Positions 12,244-23,962 of a DNA stretch of 64,000 bases are shown here, piece by piece (the first letter of the stretch is position 1; every line of letters starts with the position of its first letter). The notes below the pieces were generated by a model that did not search any database, was not told where the DNA came from, and saw only the letters and a list, made by a program, of their open reading frames with translations. Both the position numbers and the translations under genes were made by a program. Origin of the DNA: Ambrosia x helenae (taxonomy: Eukaryota > Streptophyta > Magnoliopsida > Asterales > Asteraceae); NCBI GenBank assembly GCA_030844895.1, contig CM061228.1, positions 35,588,626 to 35,652,625 on the forward strand. Direction: 5' to 3'.

Positions 12244-12387
12244 GAGCGGCCGCTCACCCTCTGTGAGCGGCCGCTCGCTCCTCCAGATATTTTCGGAAAC
12301 CTTCCAGAAGGCCTACGTCAGCAAACGAGCAACTGGTCCACTTGTCTAAAAAGTGAGCGGCCGCTCACAGGCTTCGAGCGGCCCCTC
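12244..12387. promoter_or_regulatory. Array of GAGCGGCCGCTC palindromes upstream of the LTR TATA box
   Basis: Exact 12-bp palindromes lie at 12244-12255, 12265-12276 and 12355-12366, and a one-base variant at 12376-12387. In the 3' LTR all four are exact (31038-31049, 31059-31070, 31149-31160, 31170-31181). The array ends about 20 bp before the TATA box, so a proximal-promoter role is plausible. That role is inferred. Confidence 0.6.
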
Positions 12388-12404
12388 ACAGGCCCCCGTT
12401 CTTC

Positions 12405-12410
12405 TATAAA
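12405..12410 (+). promoter_or_regulatory. Athila LTR TATA box
   Basis: TATAAA in a CTTCTATAAATTTCCC context, conserved at 31199-31204 in the 3' LTR. It is the likely Pol II start for genomic RNA, with the R region downstream. Confidence 0.6.
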
Positions 12411-13721
12411 TTTCCCATTCAGCCCACTGATCGAAGATTGGGTTTTGGAGAGGCGATTTTAGGCGATTTTCGGACGAATCAAGTTGCTGGAAGGCCGTTT
12501 AACAAGCTCGGGAATCCATCCGATCCATCCTTCATCATCCAATCCATCTATTTAGCATTCTTATGGTTTGATCCTTTAAGCCTTTTTAGATCCAAATCTG
12601 ATTTTGTATGCTATTTTGATGTTGTTTTAGTTAATCGTACGCCTACGGGTAAGAACATTAGTAATAGTTAGTAGTTAAAACAATCATTAGTATGTAATCA
12701 TGTTTTGTATAAATTTGGCGTTTTTCAAGTCTGAATCTTGATGATCATAGTGCAACTTTGTTTCATTGTTAATGGATTTGTAGTTATGTTTGAATGACTT
12801 TGATGATTATCGAATGTGTTAGGCGGATACATGTTGAAAAACTGTCCGTTTAATCATCCGGTAGTAGACTAGTTAACTTGTTAATAAGATTACACCATGA
12901 AACTGTAACCGGGTATTGGTTTGGTTAAAGTCAGTCGAATAATGATTAGAAATGCTTACCAGCACGTAAAAGGGTTTTAAAAGCTTAATGGTGCCGTTAC
13001 TGATCTTTGACACGGTTAATGATCTTTGCTAGTTATTTTGGTAGAAATAGCGATCTTAGTAGATTTGTGTTCAAAGTTGGTAAAATGGAATAGGTTGTGA
13101 AATGCTCTACTTTATGCTAATCTCGGTGGTTGTATTGTGTATTCGGTATTACTTTCCTTGATTAGTGAGGTTAGAAAACTCTTAACAGATGACTAACTTA
13201 TCTTTAGAAGATTCACATGAGATCATATCAGCTGCTCACTAACAAACGACTTGAGGTGGTTAACGTGTGTATTCGTGTTAGCTTTCCATATAGTTTTCAT
13301 GTTAGGATGCCCGAAAGGGACACTAACTGTCGGAAAATGGGAATGTTGATCACGCCGTTACTTCTTATTATATGTAGATGACATGCTAGGATTGGCGTAT
13401 TATAGTTTATATAGTTATATTTTCTATTTGGAGTCGTAGTTAAGTTATTTACATGTGTTAGAATTAATTTAGCTATAAACAAACTCAAACTATCTTTTTC
13501 TACTGGTAAATCGGGGATAGAGTTTTAGTACCATTGCTCCGCGCGCGTCCATGGATCGATATCTGGTTCTTATCTACACATTACTACATATATGACAGGG
13601 TACACTTGCCCTATTGTGTGTGTTTTAATATTAAGGTCTAAACCATTTTTATAAATATTAAAGCAAAACGTGTGTTATTTCATTGTAAAAATTATCTGTA
13701 TATTCGCACACGTCAAGTTTT

Positions 13722-13740
13722 TGGCGCCGTTGCCGGGGAC
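13722..13740 (+). other. Primer binding site, tRNA-Asp type
   Basis: TGGCGCCGTTGCCGGGGAC begins 6 bp after the 5' LTR. It is complementary to the 3' end expected for plant tRNA-Asp, the usual primer of Athila elements. Confidence 0.85.
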
Positions 13741-14309
13741 GCGACGAGCTTTAGGAACGAACCGAGTCAACTTTTTACCAGTGTACATGCTTGTGAATAC
13801 TTCGTTGCTTCGTTATTTCATTTATTTATTTGCATATATGATTATTTGAATTTTTATTAAATTTATCTGTCTATAGATATTTTGGATTGATTTTAGATTG
13901 GTTTATAGGTTTGCATATAGATTCGTTCATTTATCTGCTTATAGGATTGTTTGATTTGATTTTTCGTTCATTAGGATGTTGATAGATTTAATTTATTGAA
14001 TATTGGATTAATTGGTTTGTCTATGAATTTGATTTGTTCGTTATTTGATTAATTAGATTTATTTGTTCGTATTCGGACTAATTATTAATTTCATTCTTTG
14101 TATAGTTTTATGCTTAGTCTGCTTATTTCTATTCATTTTATTGATTCTATTAGTTTATATTTGATTTTCTTAAATATACAGCTTTCCATTATTTTTGCAT
14201 CAATTTATTGATTCTTTATTTCATTTATTTATTTTTCTGTCTTTTATCGCCTTTCTGGGTTTGTCATATGTTCGCCTATTGCAACTGTATCATTCTTACA
14301 TGCAGGTTG

Positions 14310-16580
14310 ATGTCCGCGAACCCCGGGTCGTCTGGTGATCTTTCTGACGAGGAGCGAAGGCGCCTGAGGAGAAGCGAGAGGATTAGACTTCATAAGTTGC
14401 GTCTTGTTTCTGATATTCCTATTTCTGTTCCTATAGTTGAGGTCCCAATCGACGAGGCGAGGCACGATCTGGCTGACGACGAGGGGTCGGAAGCCCACAG
14501 TGACATTATCATGGCGGACGACGACATTCTGCTGAATGATAGTGGTCGTCCAGGAGGAGATGGACTGGCACCGAGTATTGTCCGGCCAACTATTTTGGCT
14601 GACCATTTCGAGATCAAATCCAGTATCGTGAACATGATACAAAACTCGGTGCAATTCGGTGGACTGGAGCATGAGGATCCAGGCCGACATATTGCTACAT
14701 TCCTAGAGGTTTTAGCCACCTTTAAGATGACGGGCATCTCCGATGATGCTATCCGTCTCAGACTCTTCCCATTCTCACTGCGGGACAAAGCCCGGACTTG
14801 GCTTCTGACACAACCCGCAGGTTCGATCACAACCTGGGCAGACTTGTCCCAACAATTTATGCAGCAATACTTTCCTCCTGAAAAGACACAGAAATTGAGG
14901 AATCGCATCATGACGTTTCGTCAAGATGACGAGGAATCATTATACACCGCGTGGGAGAGATTTAAAGACCTACTATTGAGCATCCCGCACCATGATATCT
15001 CAAAAAGACATCTGGTGCAAATGTTCTATCAGGGGCTCGAGTATGACTCACAGCAACGCCTAGATGTATATGCTGGGGGAGACATCGGAACAAAGTCCCC
15101 CAATGAAGCATGGGCCACTATTGAAAAGGCGTCCCAAAAGTCTAAGTCTCGAAAGAGTGACCGATCAAGGTCTTCATCTGCCCGATCGGGTGTACATGCC
15201 GTGGATAACTACACGGCCATTTCTGCACAGATAGAGGCGCTGGGTACGAGATTTGACAGATCTCAACAAAGTGTTTCCCAGGCCCAAAGTCTGTGTGATC
15301 CGTGCGGGGTGTCTCACGAGCCTGGCTCGTGTGCTCAGGGGGTTATGTATACTGGCCACGAGGATGTGGCTTACATGGGTAATCAGTCGAGACCCCAAAA
15401 TAACCCCTATAGTAATACTTACAATCCGGGATGGAGGAACCACCCAAATTTTGGGTGGAGATCTGGTACTTCGAACCAGAACCCTCTCGGATTTCAGCAA
15501 AGAGCCTCCGCACCACACCAATCTCACCAATCCAAGCAGTCCCAACAACAACAGCCTTACCAATCTCAAGGCCAATCCTACCAACCCAGACCGAACCAGT
15601 ACCAGAACCAGGGCGCCGGGGGCAGTTCCCAGCAGCACGCCCAGGGTGGTATGTCTAGGTTGGAGGAAATGATGTCTTAACTCCTCACCAACACAACAAA
15701 TTCCAATCAAATTGCTGAGCAGCGCTACCAGCAACACGAGGAGCGCTTCTCCAATTATGAGGGAGAGATGAGGGGACAAAAGGTGTCCATGCAGGCCATT
15801 GAAAACCAGGTAGGCCAGATGGCGAAGATGATGTCCGAGAGACAGCAGGGCAATCTCCTGGGCAACACTGAGCCTAATCTGAGGGGGCATGTAAATGCCA
15901 TCATGAAGAGGAGTGGTAAAACCACGGGACCTGACACATCGGGCTCACCACCGATCACTGAGACGGTCCAGACTGAGTCTTCGAATGAGGTGCACGCTAG
16001 GCGAGTCCCAGCAAGTACAGCACAGTTGTCGACGCCAGTCACTAACTACACTCCTCCTGTTCCATACCCTGGCAGACTTAGGAAACAAAAAGACGAGGCG
16101 CAATACGGGAAATTTCTCGAGCTATTCAAACAACTACATATAAACATCCCGTTTGTGGAGGCCTTGGCTCAGATGCCTAAGTATGCCAAATTCTTGAAGG
16201 ACATCCTCACAAATAAGCAAAAACTTGAGGACCTGTCCTGTGTGCTCTTAAACGAGAATTGCTCTGCAATTCTGCAGAATAGACTGCCCATGAAGATGGG
16301 AGATCCAGGTAGTTTCACCATCCCTTGTCTGATAGGGAACATGCCTGTCAGTAATGCACTGGCAGACTTGGGTGCGAGCATTAACCTTAAGCCTTATAAG
16401 GTTTTTGAGAAGCTGGATCTGGGTGAGCCTTCACCCACCAGGATGAGTATTCGTCTTGCTGATCGTTCGATCAAATATCCTCGGGGATTTGTTGAGAATA
16501 TGCTTGTCAAAATTGACAAATTTGTATTCCGGTGGATTTTGTCATCCTTGATATGGATGAGGACTCTAAAGTGCCTCTGA
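14310..16580 (+). pseudogene. Athila gag-protease (one nonsense, one frameshift)
   Basis: The gag starts at ATG 14310 after a TGCAG acceptor-like site. The N-terminus is acidic/Arg-rich. A retrotransposon gag domain follows at about 14600-15130 (motifs FKMTGISDDAIRLRLFPFSL, KARTWL, WADLSQQFMQQYFPPEK, ESLYTAWERFKDLL). A Gln/Ser/Asn/Pro-rich tail follows. TAA at 15678 interrupts the frame; the same frame continues through 16530 with further gag sequence and the aspartic-protease motif ALADLGASIN (about 16355-16385). A one-base loss near 16530 then shifts into the pol frame. Translation of a full polyprotein is not possible from this copy. Confidence 0.85.
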
Positions 16581-18987
16581 TCCTCGGACGTCCTTTTCTT
16601 AACACGGCTAGGACGATTGTTGACGTGGCTGCGGGCCAAATCACACTCCGGGTGAATGATGAGCATGTGACTTTTGATGTTCAGAGGTCGATGCGTCATC
16701 CAGAGAGTCAGGATGACACACTATACTATCTTGATATAGTAGACCAGTGTGTCAGTTCTCACTTTCGAGGCACGATAGAGGGGAATGTTTCGGGCACACA
16801 TCTGTTGTGTGGGGACTTAGATGGCATTATGAAGGAGGGCCATAGAGATGAGCAGCCAGTCTATCAGATCGGTGATGATAGTTCACAGAGCCCGGAGCGT
16901 TTCGTGGAGATTGAGCGTGAGGAAAGTGATAAGTCGAAGCCGTCTGTTGAAGATCCACCGTCTTTGGAGCTGAAGGAGCTCCCACCGCATCTGGAGTATG
17001 CTTTTCTTGACGAGGAGGGTCGTCTGCCTGTTATCATTTCAACTTCTCTAACTGCAGTTGAAAAGAGCGAGTTGCTTCGTGTGCTTAAACTTCAGAAAAA
17101 GGCAATCGCCTGGAAGATCATGGACATCAAAGGGATAAATCCCTCATTCTGTACTCATAAAATCTTGATGGAAGATGTCTATAAGCCTTGTGCACAGCAC
17201 CAGAGGCGTCTGAACCCGAACATGCAAGAAGTTGTTAAGTCCGAGGTCATTAAGTTGCTTGATGCTGGATTGATATATCCGATCTCTGATTCTGTTTGGG
17301 TTAGTCCTGTGCACGTCGTGCCCAAGAAGGGTGGCATGACGGTGGTTACGAACGATAGGAATGAGTTGATTCCTACAAGGACCGTCACGGGGTGGAGAGT
17401 TTGCATTGACTACCGCAAGCTCAATGACGCCACCCGCAAGGATCACTTCCCGCTTCCATTCATCGATCAGATGTTGGAACGACTGTCAGGGAAGTTATAT
17501 TATTGTTTCCTTGATGGTTTCTCGGGGTATTTCCAAATCCCTATCGATCCTGTGGACCAGGATAAGACGACTTTCACATGCCCTTTTGGCACATTCGCCT
17601 ACAGGCGTATGCCATTCGGGTTGTGCAATGCGCCGGCAACCTTCCAGCGTTGCATGGTTGCCATTTTTCATGACATGATCGAGGACTCCATGGAGGTATT
17701 CATGGATGATTTTTCAGTCTTTGGGAATTCATTCGATCAGTGTCTAGGGAATCTGGAGCGGATGCTTCAGATGTGCGAGGAGACCAGTCTTGTGCTAAAC
17801 TGGGAAAAATGCCACTTCATGGTGAAGGAAGGAATAGTCCTGGGGCATAAGGTCTCCCAAAATGGGTTGGAGGTTGACCCGGCCAAAGTAGATATCATTT
17901 CTAGGCTCCCTCCACCCTCCTCTGTCAGAGCGATCCGAAGTTTTTTGGGTCATGCGGGATTTTACAGGCGATTCATCAAAGACTTTTCAAAAATCGCCCG
18001 TCCGATGACCCGTTTGTTGGAAAAGGATGCACCGTTTGTGTTTGGTGCAGAATGTGTGAAAGCCTTCGGGCTTTTAAAGTGTTTGCTTGTGGAAGCCCCT
18101 ATATTGGTAGCACCCGACTGGGAGCTGCCATTCGAGATTATGTGCGACGCGAGTGACTTCGCGATAGGGGCGGTCTTGGGACAGCGGAAGGACAAGCACT
18201 TCCACCCGATCTACTACGCTAGCAAGACTCTTCATGATGCTCAGGAGCATTACACCACCACGGAGAAAGAGCTTCTAGCTGTAGTATTTGCATTCGACAA
18301 GTTTAGATCTTATTTAGTGCTGTCGAAGACCATTGTCTATACGGACCATGCAGCGATCCGATACCTTTTTAGCAAACCGGACACGAAACCGCGCCTGATT
18401 AGGTGGATCCTGTTGCTGCAGGAGTTCGATATAGAGATTCAGGACAAGAAGGGTTCCCTAAATGTTGCTGCTGACCATCTGTCCAGACTCGAGCATGAAG
18501 ATGCCGAGAACTCCGCGTGGGATACCATTAATGACAATTTTCCCCAAGAGTTCTTGATGAGTGTCGAGTCGGTGGAAGATGTATCGCCATGGTTTGCGGA
18601 TTTTGCGAACTACCTCGCGTGCGGAATTCTTGTCAAAGGATTGTCGCACCAGCAAAAGAAGAAGTTCTTCGCAGACCTCAAGCATTACTTCTGGGATGAC
18701 CCATTTTTGTTTCGGGTCGGGGCGGATCAGCTGATTCACCGTTGCGTGTTCGGGGTAGAGGCGGCGCAGATCTTGCGCGATTGTCACGAGGGGCCTACTG
18801 GAGGTCACCATGGAGCGAATTACACTGCTAAGAAAGTGTTAGACTCTGGGTTTTACTGGCCCACACTCTTTCGTGACTCTCAGATATTGGTCGGTGCATG
18901 TGATTCGTGCCAGAGGGCGACGAACATATTGGCACGCGACCAAATGCCGCAGAACCCCATCCAAGTCTGTGAAGTCTTTGACGTTTG
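16532..18987 (+). pseudogene. Athila pol: reverse transcriptase, RNase H, integrase N-terminus (truncated by insertion)
   Basis: Continues the polyprotein after the frameshift near 16530. The RT spans about 17020-17900, with finger/palm words WVSPVHVVPKKGG and CIDYRKLNDATRKDHFPLPF and the active site VFMDDFSVF (FMDD at 17699-17710). A Ty3-type RNase H follows at about 18130-18380 (CDASDFAIGAVLGQ, YYASKTLHDAQ, TTTEKELLAVV, YTDHAA). The integrase HHCC zinc finger lies at about 18790-18925 (HEGPTGGHHG, ACDSCQRA). The reading frame from the RT through the zinc finger is intact until the younger LTR element enters at 18988, just before the first catalytic Asp of integrase. The last codons of the apparent ORF belong to that element. 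Confidence 0.9.
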
Positions 18988-19043
18988 TGTAACATCGCGA
19001 AATTCGTTCTCAACTAGATACTTGAACCACCTTTATTTTTCTA

Positions 19044-19075
<32 letters not shown>

Positions 19076-19275
19076 GTAATAATAACAAATGTTTTCAGAT
19101 TTGTTTAAAAAAAAAAAAAAAACAAGTATAAAGCTTAATTTATGCAAAGCTATAACCACAACCAAACCCAACCTCGCTTAACCTAAACTGCAGCCCACAA
19201 AGAGCAGCCCAGAACCCCAAAACCGGCCCAGCCCAACAGTCCCCCTCCCTCTGATCTGTTAAAAAAAAAAAAAAG

Positions 19276-19355
19276 AAAAAACAAGGTCCCTGCCGGTTTC
19301 GAACCGGGGACCTTTCAGACACACACACACGCGTCCCACCAACTGAGCTACAACC
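19276..19355 (-). promoter_or_regulatory. tRNA-like Pol III module in 5' LTR (minus strand)
   Basis: Reading the minus strand: A box TAGCTCAGTTGG (19339-19350), a GT-rich middle where an anticodon arm would be, B box GGTTCGAAACC (19295-19305) inside a GGTCCC...GGGACC hairpin, then TTTTTT (19276-19281) and a longer T-run. The acceptor stem does not pair and there is no credible anticodon loop, so this is not a working tRNA. The promoter boxes and terminator are intact. Confidence 0.65.
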
Positions 19356-19661
19356 TTTTATCTGATTTAAACCCAACCCTATATGTATTTAACCCTTTTT
19401 TTCGCTGCCTTCCTTTTTCCTTTCTCCTTCGTGAACCAGCAACAGCAGATGTCTTTTTTTTTTTTTTTCTTTCTCTTTTGACCAATCTATATTGATTTAA
19501 ACTCGTAATTAACCACAGGTTGACTTAGGAAACGTGATTATCGGCCATCAATGACTGTAAATCACGATTAACAACTATCAATTTTACCCAATTTAAACCA
19601 TACGCGTATTACATTAAAACCTAGGTCAACCTTACCAATTGATCAACCTGAACATCCACAC

Positions 19662-19668
19662 TATAAAA
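19662..19668 (+). promoter_or_regulatory. Pol II TATA box in 5' LTR of the nested element
   Basis: TATAAAA in a CACACTATAAAACG context, with CT-rich sequence and CAAC words about 30 bp downstream as candidate start sites. It is identical at 23552-23558 in the 3' LTR. It lies between the two divergent tRNA-like modules. Confidence 0.55.
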
Positions 19669-19997
19669 CGATGATCTGCGAGCCTTCACAACTCGCCATC
19701 AACTCTCTCTCAACCTCCAATTATTCTCTAACACTGATAATTGAGCTTCTTTGATCAAACGTTTGACTTTGGCTTTGACCGGGCAAACGAGCACGATTCA
19801 TCACTGTGAGTCCTATTTCTTTTGTGGGTTTTGTTAGTCGGCAATCAAACAACAAAAGCCCTAACTTCAATCGGGTTTATATTGTCTGATTCGTTTGATT
19901 GTTAAATCTAGGGTTCATATTAATAATTTGGGGATAAACTAGTTTTGGCACAGAGTATTTATATAATTTTAATCAGGATTCATCACAACCATTGGCC

Positions 19998-20072
19998 TAG
20001 GCCAAGTGGTTGTGACCATGGCCTGCAACAGAAAGTACCCGGGTTCGAGTCCCGGCTACTGCCCCCATTTTT
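19998..20072 (+). promoter_or_regulatory. tRNA-like Pol III module in 5' LTR (plus strand)
   Basis: A-box-like TAGGCCAAGTGG (19998-20009) differs at one core position from the consensus. The B box GGTTCGAGTCC (20042-20052) sits in a perfect 5-bp T-arm (CCGGG/CCCGG) with a 7-nt loop. The tail CTACTGCCCCCA is followed by TTTTT (20068-20072). D and acceptor arms do not pair well, so a functional tRNA is unlikely; a tRNA-derived promoter or SINE-head-like unit fits better. Confidence 0.65.
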
Positions 20073-21603
20073 GCTTCTTTGTATTCTTTTAAACAACCAT
20101 TTCTATATATATATATATATATATATTATACTTAAAACTTATAAATTCATTTTTAAATATCAAAACTATTTTATAAATTCTAAAAAAATTATATTTATTA
20201 AATCTGAGTCAAGAGTTTTATTTACAATTTTTGTTTTTCAAAAATTCATTTATTTAATATTTATAATAATTAAATCAATTTTATACTATTATATTTATAA
20301 AAATCCATTAAAATATCAAAACGATCTTATTAATTTCCACAAAAATTATCCTAAGTTTTTATAACATTAAGCTTTTCAAAAATGATTTTTATTTCAGAAA
20401 AATCATTTATTTAACATTTTTAATCAATTTTTGTTAGTTTTAATCATAATTAAATCATAATAAATTCAATTTTTGTTATTTTTGCACCAAAATTTTATAC
20501 AAATTATTTCTGATCATTTAGAACAGAAATATGAATTTTAAACTAAAAATTATTTAATTTTAATATTTTTAAATATTAAAGTTAAATTTTGACAATTTGT
20601 TATAAATAGATTTAAATAATCTATTTTAAAGAAAATAATTTCATAAAAATTATTTTTATACTTTAAACACATTCTTGTGACCATCCTAGATTTAACATTT
20701 ATAAAAAGATTTTTAGTTATTTATTTACTAAATTTCTCTCAATTGGCGAATATTTTTAATATTTTTCAAACGAGCATTTATCCCCAATTCGAAGCCCTAG
20801 AACTTATACATTTGTAGACTTGATAGACTTAGACATATTTATTACTTTATTATAGGGTGATACTTGATACATTTGGTCAACACAATTATCCAAATTCCTC
20901 AACAGATATAACATTTTACCAAGGTGAGTTTTACATAGCCCCTTTTCTATTTATCACCATTTTTGGGGTGAAACATGTTTAGAACATCATCATTGCAATT
21001 CAATCATCAATGTGTCTATGTGTTTTCTATGTTGCATTATGTCTTGAGCATGATTAGAGTAAGCACCATTCTAGCATAATCATTAACATTGATCAGCCGG
21101 CGGTATACATTGATAGATCTATTGGACTGACAATCCCACCCGGATACGTGCCTCCTACAAAGGTAGCGTGGGTGTTTGTTATCGTATAACATATTCATTT
21201 GGACCATGAGCGCATGGTATGTATCATTTTATAACAGTCAACAGGGTTGATTATGCACTCGATTTATTTCTAGTATGTTCTCACATATGGACTAGATTGA
21301 CATGACACATGAATTGCACAACATTTTTATTCAATTATCAAAAACCTATGTAATTCTCACCAACTTTTGTTGACCCAAAAACCTTTTCAACTTAACATGT
21401 TTCAGGTTCTATTTGCTTGAAGATTTGAATTGATGCTTGAAGATATGTGTTTAGTTTTATTCAATTTGATGTACAAATTCTAGAACTATTGTATGTAATT
21501 CATTTAAATCATTTAATGGAATCTATTATTCACCATGAGCTACTGAACAATCATCATTACGTGACATCCCGATGTTTCCGCCATCGGTTGGGGTGTTACA
21601 GAT

Positions 21604-21615
21604 TGGTATCAGAGC
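21604..21615 (+). other. Primer binding site, initiator tRNA-Met type
   Basis: TGGTATCAGAGC starts 3 bp after the 5' LTR. It is the standard plant initiator-Met site of many Gypsy and Copia elements and proves the orientation. Confidence 0.9.
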
Positions 21616-22145
21616 CATGGTTATAGGGAATTAGGTTATTAGAAAAATAATCTAGTCTATAACCATAGGATTCAACCAGTACTTGCTTCTTTACTTGCTA
21701 TACTCTATCTCCCTCCTACTTCTTATCCCTACTTTCATTCCTACAAGAAGGTTGCTCTCCATCAGTGGATCTACTCTTAGAATAATAGGACAAAATCCTC
21801 AGGTTTAACCTGAACTACCTTGAGATCTCGTCGAAGTTCTAGATTTTAATAACGAACACGTGCAATCTGGAAGGGTGAACGCCTGTATTCTGAGTCTTCT
21901 GTCTAGGCTGGCATTGCGCATATATCCCAATCAGACGAGGGACCCGGATGCCTACCTGGGAATTCTCGGGATGAGTGTTCACTTATAGGCTAAAGCATGT
22001 CTTCATATGTTATTAGAATCTGGAGTCTTTGATAAGTCAACGTTTTCGTTTATTCGTTTTAATTAATGAATAAATGATTACATTCCTTATATCACCTCAT
22101 TCATTTCATGCCACATTGAACCTTCATTGTGTCCCTTACGGATTA

Positions 22146-22412
22146 TGTCTCCACGTCGTAGCACTCGCAATAACAGTGGTGAAAACCAAGAGGAAAGTAA
22201 CAACAACCACAACACCAACCACAACAACAACAAAAAACAACAAAGGTGTTGATGCCCGACTGGCTGCAATTATCCACAACCCTGCTCAGGTTACTAATCC
22301 CAATCGTCCTGGTAATTACAACTATGGTCAATGCTATGCATGTGGGGACCCAAATCACTACCGTAACCGATGCCCTAAACTAAACCAGGATCAAGACTCT
22401 CCAGCTACTTAA
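22146..22412 (+). pseudogene. gag remnant with CCHC zinc knuckle
   Basis: ATG at 22146 opens a gag-like N-terminus (MSPRRSTRNNSGENQEESNN) in one frame. The C-terminus lies in another frame that ends at 22412 and contains the zinc knuckle CYACGDPNHYRNRC (CX2CX4HX4C). The large central capsid part is missing, so this is an internal-deletion fusion with a frame change. A zinc knuckle without the rest suggests at most RNA binding; packaging in trans is an inference. No pol follows before the polypurine tract. Confidence 0.7.
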
Positions 22413-22869
22413 CAGCAAGTCCCACCATTTGAATGTTGTTTGCTTTTGATTCTATGTATCGACGCTTTTGATTCAAGTAATAAATTCAAGTCTTATTATA
22501 ACATCTGTGTGCATGCTTGTTTGAATGTGAACTGATTGCTATAACTATAATCATACTTGCTTACTTGTACAACAATTAGTTGACTACCAAACAACCTACT
22601 TAACGATTGGTAGAGTTCATCATGTCTTCCCACAGTCGGGAGAGGCCCTACCACCTGCTCATCGACTGGCGGAGACTATCAGACCTGCTTAACAATCAGT
22701 AAAGTCATAAAAGGACGCAAAACCCTAATGTAAGGTAAATTGGTAATTACGGTCCGGAACGTAATCATGAATTTACAGGTACGTTAAGGTAGTGTGAAAT
22801 TTTATCAAGGTTTTCGGTAGTTGGCCAATTGTAACCCTGGTTTTCCCTTAACTTCGGGACGAAGTTTCT

Positions 22870-22884
22870 AAAAGTAGGGGAGAC
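22870..22884 (+). other. Polypurine tract of the nested element
   Basis: AAAAGTAGGGGAGAC sits directly against the TGTAACATCG start of the 3' LTR. Confidence 0.85.
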
Positions 22885-23164
22885 TGTAACATCGCGAAAT
22901 TCGTTCTCAACTAGATACTTGAACCACCTTTATTTTTCTAAATAATAATAATAATAATAATAATAAATAGTAATAATAACAAATGTTTTCAGATTTGTTT
23001 AAAAAAAAAAAAAACAAGTATAAAGCTTAATTTATGCAAAGCTATAACCACAACCAAACCCAACCTCGCTTAACCTAAACTGCAGCCCACAAAGAGCAGC
23101 CCAGAACCCCAAAACCGGCCCAGCCCAACAGTCCCCCTCCCTCTGATCTGTTAAAAAAAAAAAA

Positions 23165-23246
23165 GAAAAAACAAGGTCCCTGCCGGGTTTCGAACCGGGG
23201 ACCTTTCAGACACACACACACGCGTCCCACCAACTGAGCTACAACC
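23165..23246 (-). promoter_or_regulatory. tRNA-like Pol III module in 3' LTR (minus strand)
   Basis: Second copy of the 19276-19355 module. One extra base beside the B box (CGAACCC context) improves T-arm pairing relative to the 5' LTR copy. A box, GT-rich middle and T-run are preserved. Confidence 0.65.
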
Positions 23247-23887
23247 TTTTATCTGATTTAAACCCAACCCTATATGTATTTAACCCTTTTTTTCGCTGCC
23301 TTCCTTTTTCCTTTCTCCTTCGTGAACCAGCAACAGCAGATGTCTTTTTTTTTTTTTTCTTTCTCTTTTGACCAATCTATATTGATTTAAACTCGTAATT
23401 AACCACAGGTTGACTTAGGAAACGTGATTATCGGCCATCAATGACTGTAAATCACGATTAACAACTATCAATTTTACCCAATTTAAACCATACGCGTATT
23501 ACATTAAAACCTAGGTCAACCTTACCAATTGATCAACCTGAACATCCACACTATAAAACGATGATCTGCGAGCCTTCACAACTCGCCATCAACTCTCTCT
23601 CAACCTCCAATTATTCTCTAACACTGATAATTGAGCTTCTTTGATCAAACGTTTGACTTTGGCTTTGACCGGGCAAACGAGCACGATTCATCACTGTGAG
23701 TCCTATTTCTTTTGTGGGTTTTGTTAGTCGGCAATCAAACAACAAAAGCCCTAACTTCAATCGGGTTTATATTGTCTGATTCGTTTGATTGTTAAATCTA
23801 GGGTTCATATTAATAATTTGGGGATAAACTAGTTTTGGCACAGAGTATTTATATAATTTTAATCAGGATTCATCACAACCATTGGCC

Positions 23888-23962
23888 TAGGCCAAGTGGT
23901 TGTGACCATGGCCTGCAACAGAAAGTACCCGGGTTCGAGTCCCGGCTACTGCCCCCATTTTT
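23888..23962 (+). promoter_or_regulatory. tRNA-like Pol III module in 3' LTR (plus strand)
   Basis: Identical to the 5' LTR copy: A-box-like 23888-23899, B box 23932-23942, T-run 23958-23962. Confidence 0.65.

Larger units (their letters stand above)
12056..13715 (+). repeat. Athila 5' LTR
   Basis: A 1660-bp LTR. It carries three exact GAGCGGCCGCTC palindromes plus one with a single change, then a TATA box (12405). Its 3' end is immediately followed by the primer binding site. It matches the 3' LTR at 30850-32481. Confidence 0.92.
18988..21600 (+). repeat. 5' LTR of the nested element
   Basis: It contains an ATA-repeat (19047-19072), a minus-strand tRNA-like module (19285-19355), a TATA box (19662), a plus-strand tRNA-like module (19998-20072), a (TA)n tract (20106-20126), a long AT-rich middle and a Tekay-type 3' end (ACATGTTTCAGG, GACATCCCGATGTTTCCGCC, GGTTGGGGTGTTACA). 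Confidence 0.93.

Noticed and set aside
12244..12387. CRISPR-like array in the Athila LTR
   Set aside because: Units are 12-bp palindromes with irregular spacing in a plant LTR, with no spacers or cas genes.
14244..15890. Long minus-strand ORFs (up to 238 codons) opposite gag
   Set aside because: They mirror the codon structure of gag and have no family motifs or start context.
19285..19355. Functional tRNA gene on the minus strand
   Set aside because: Acceptor and D arms do not pair and a GT microsatellite occupies the anticodon arm. Only the promoter boxes are convincing.
19998..20065. Functional tRNA gene on the plus strand
   Set aside because: The T-arm is perfect, but acceptor and D arms fail and no anticodon loop can be placed.
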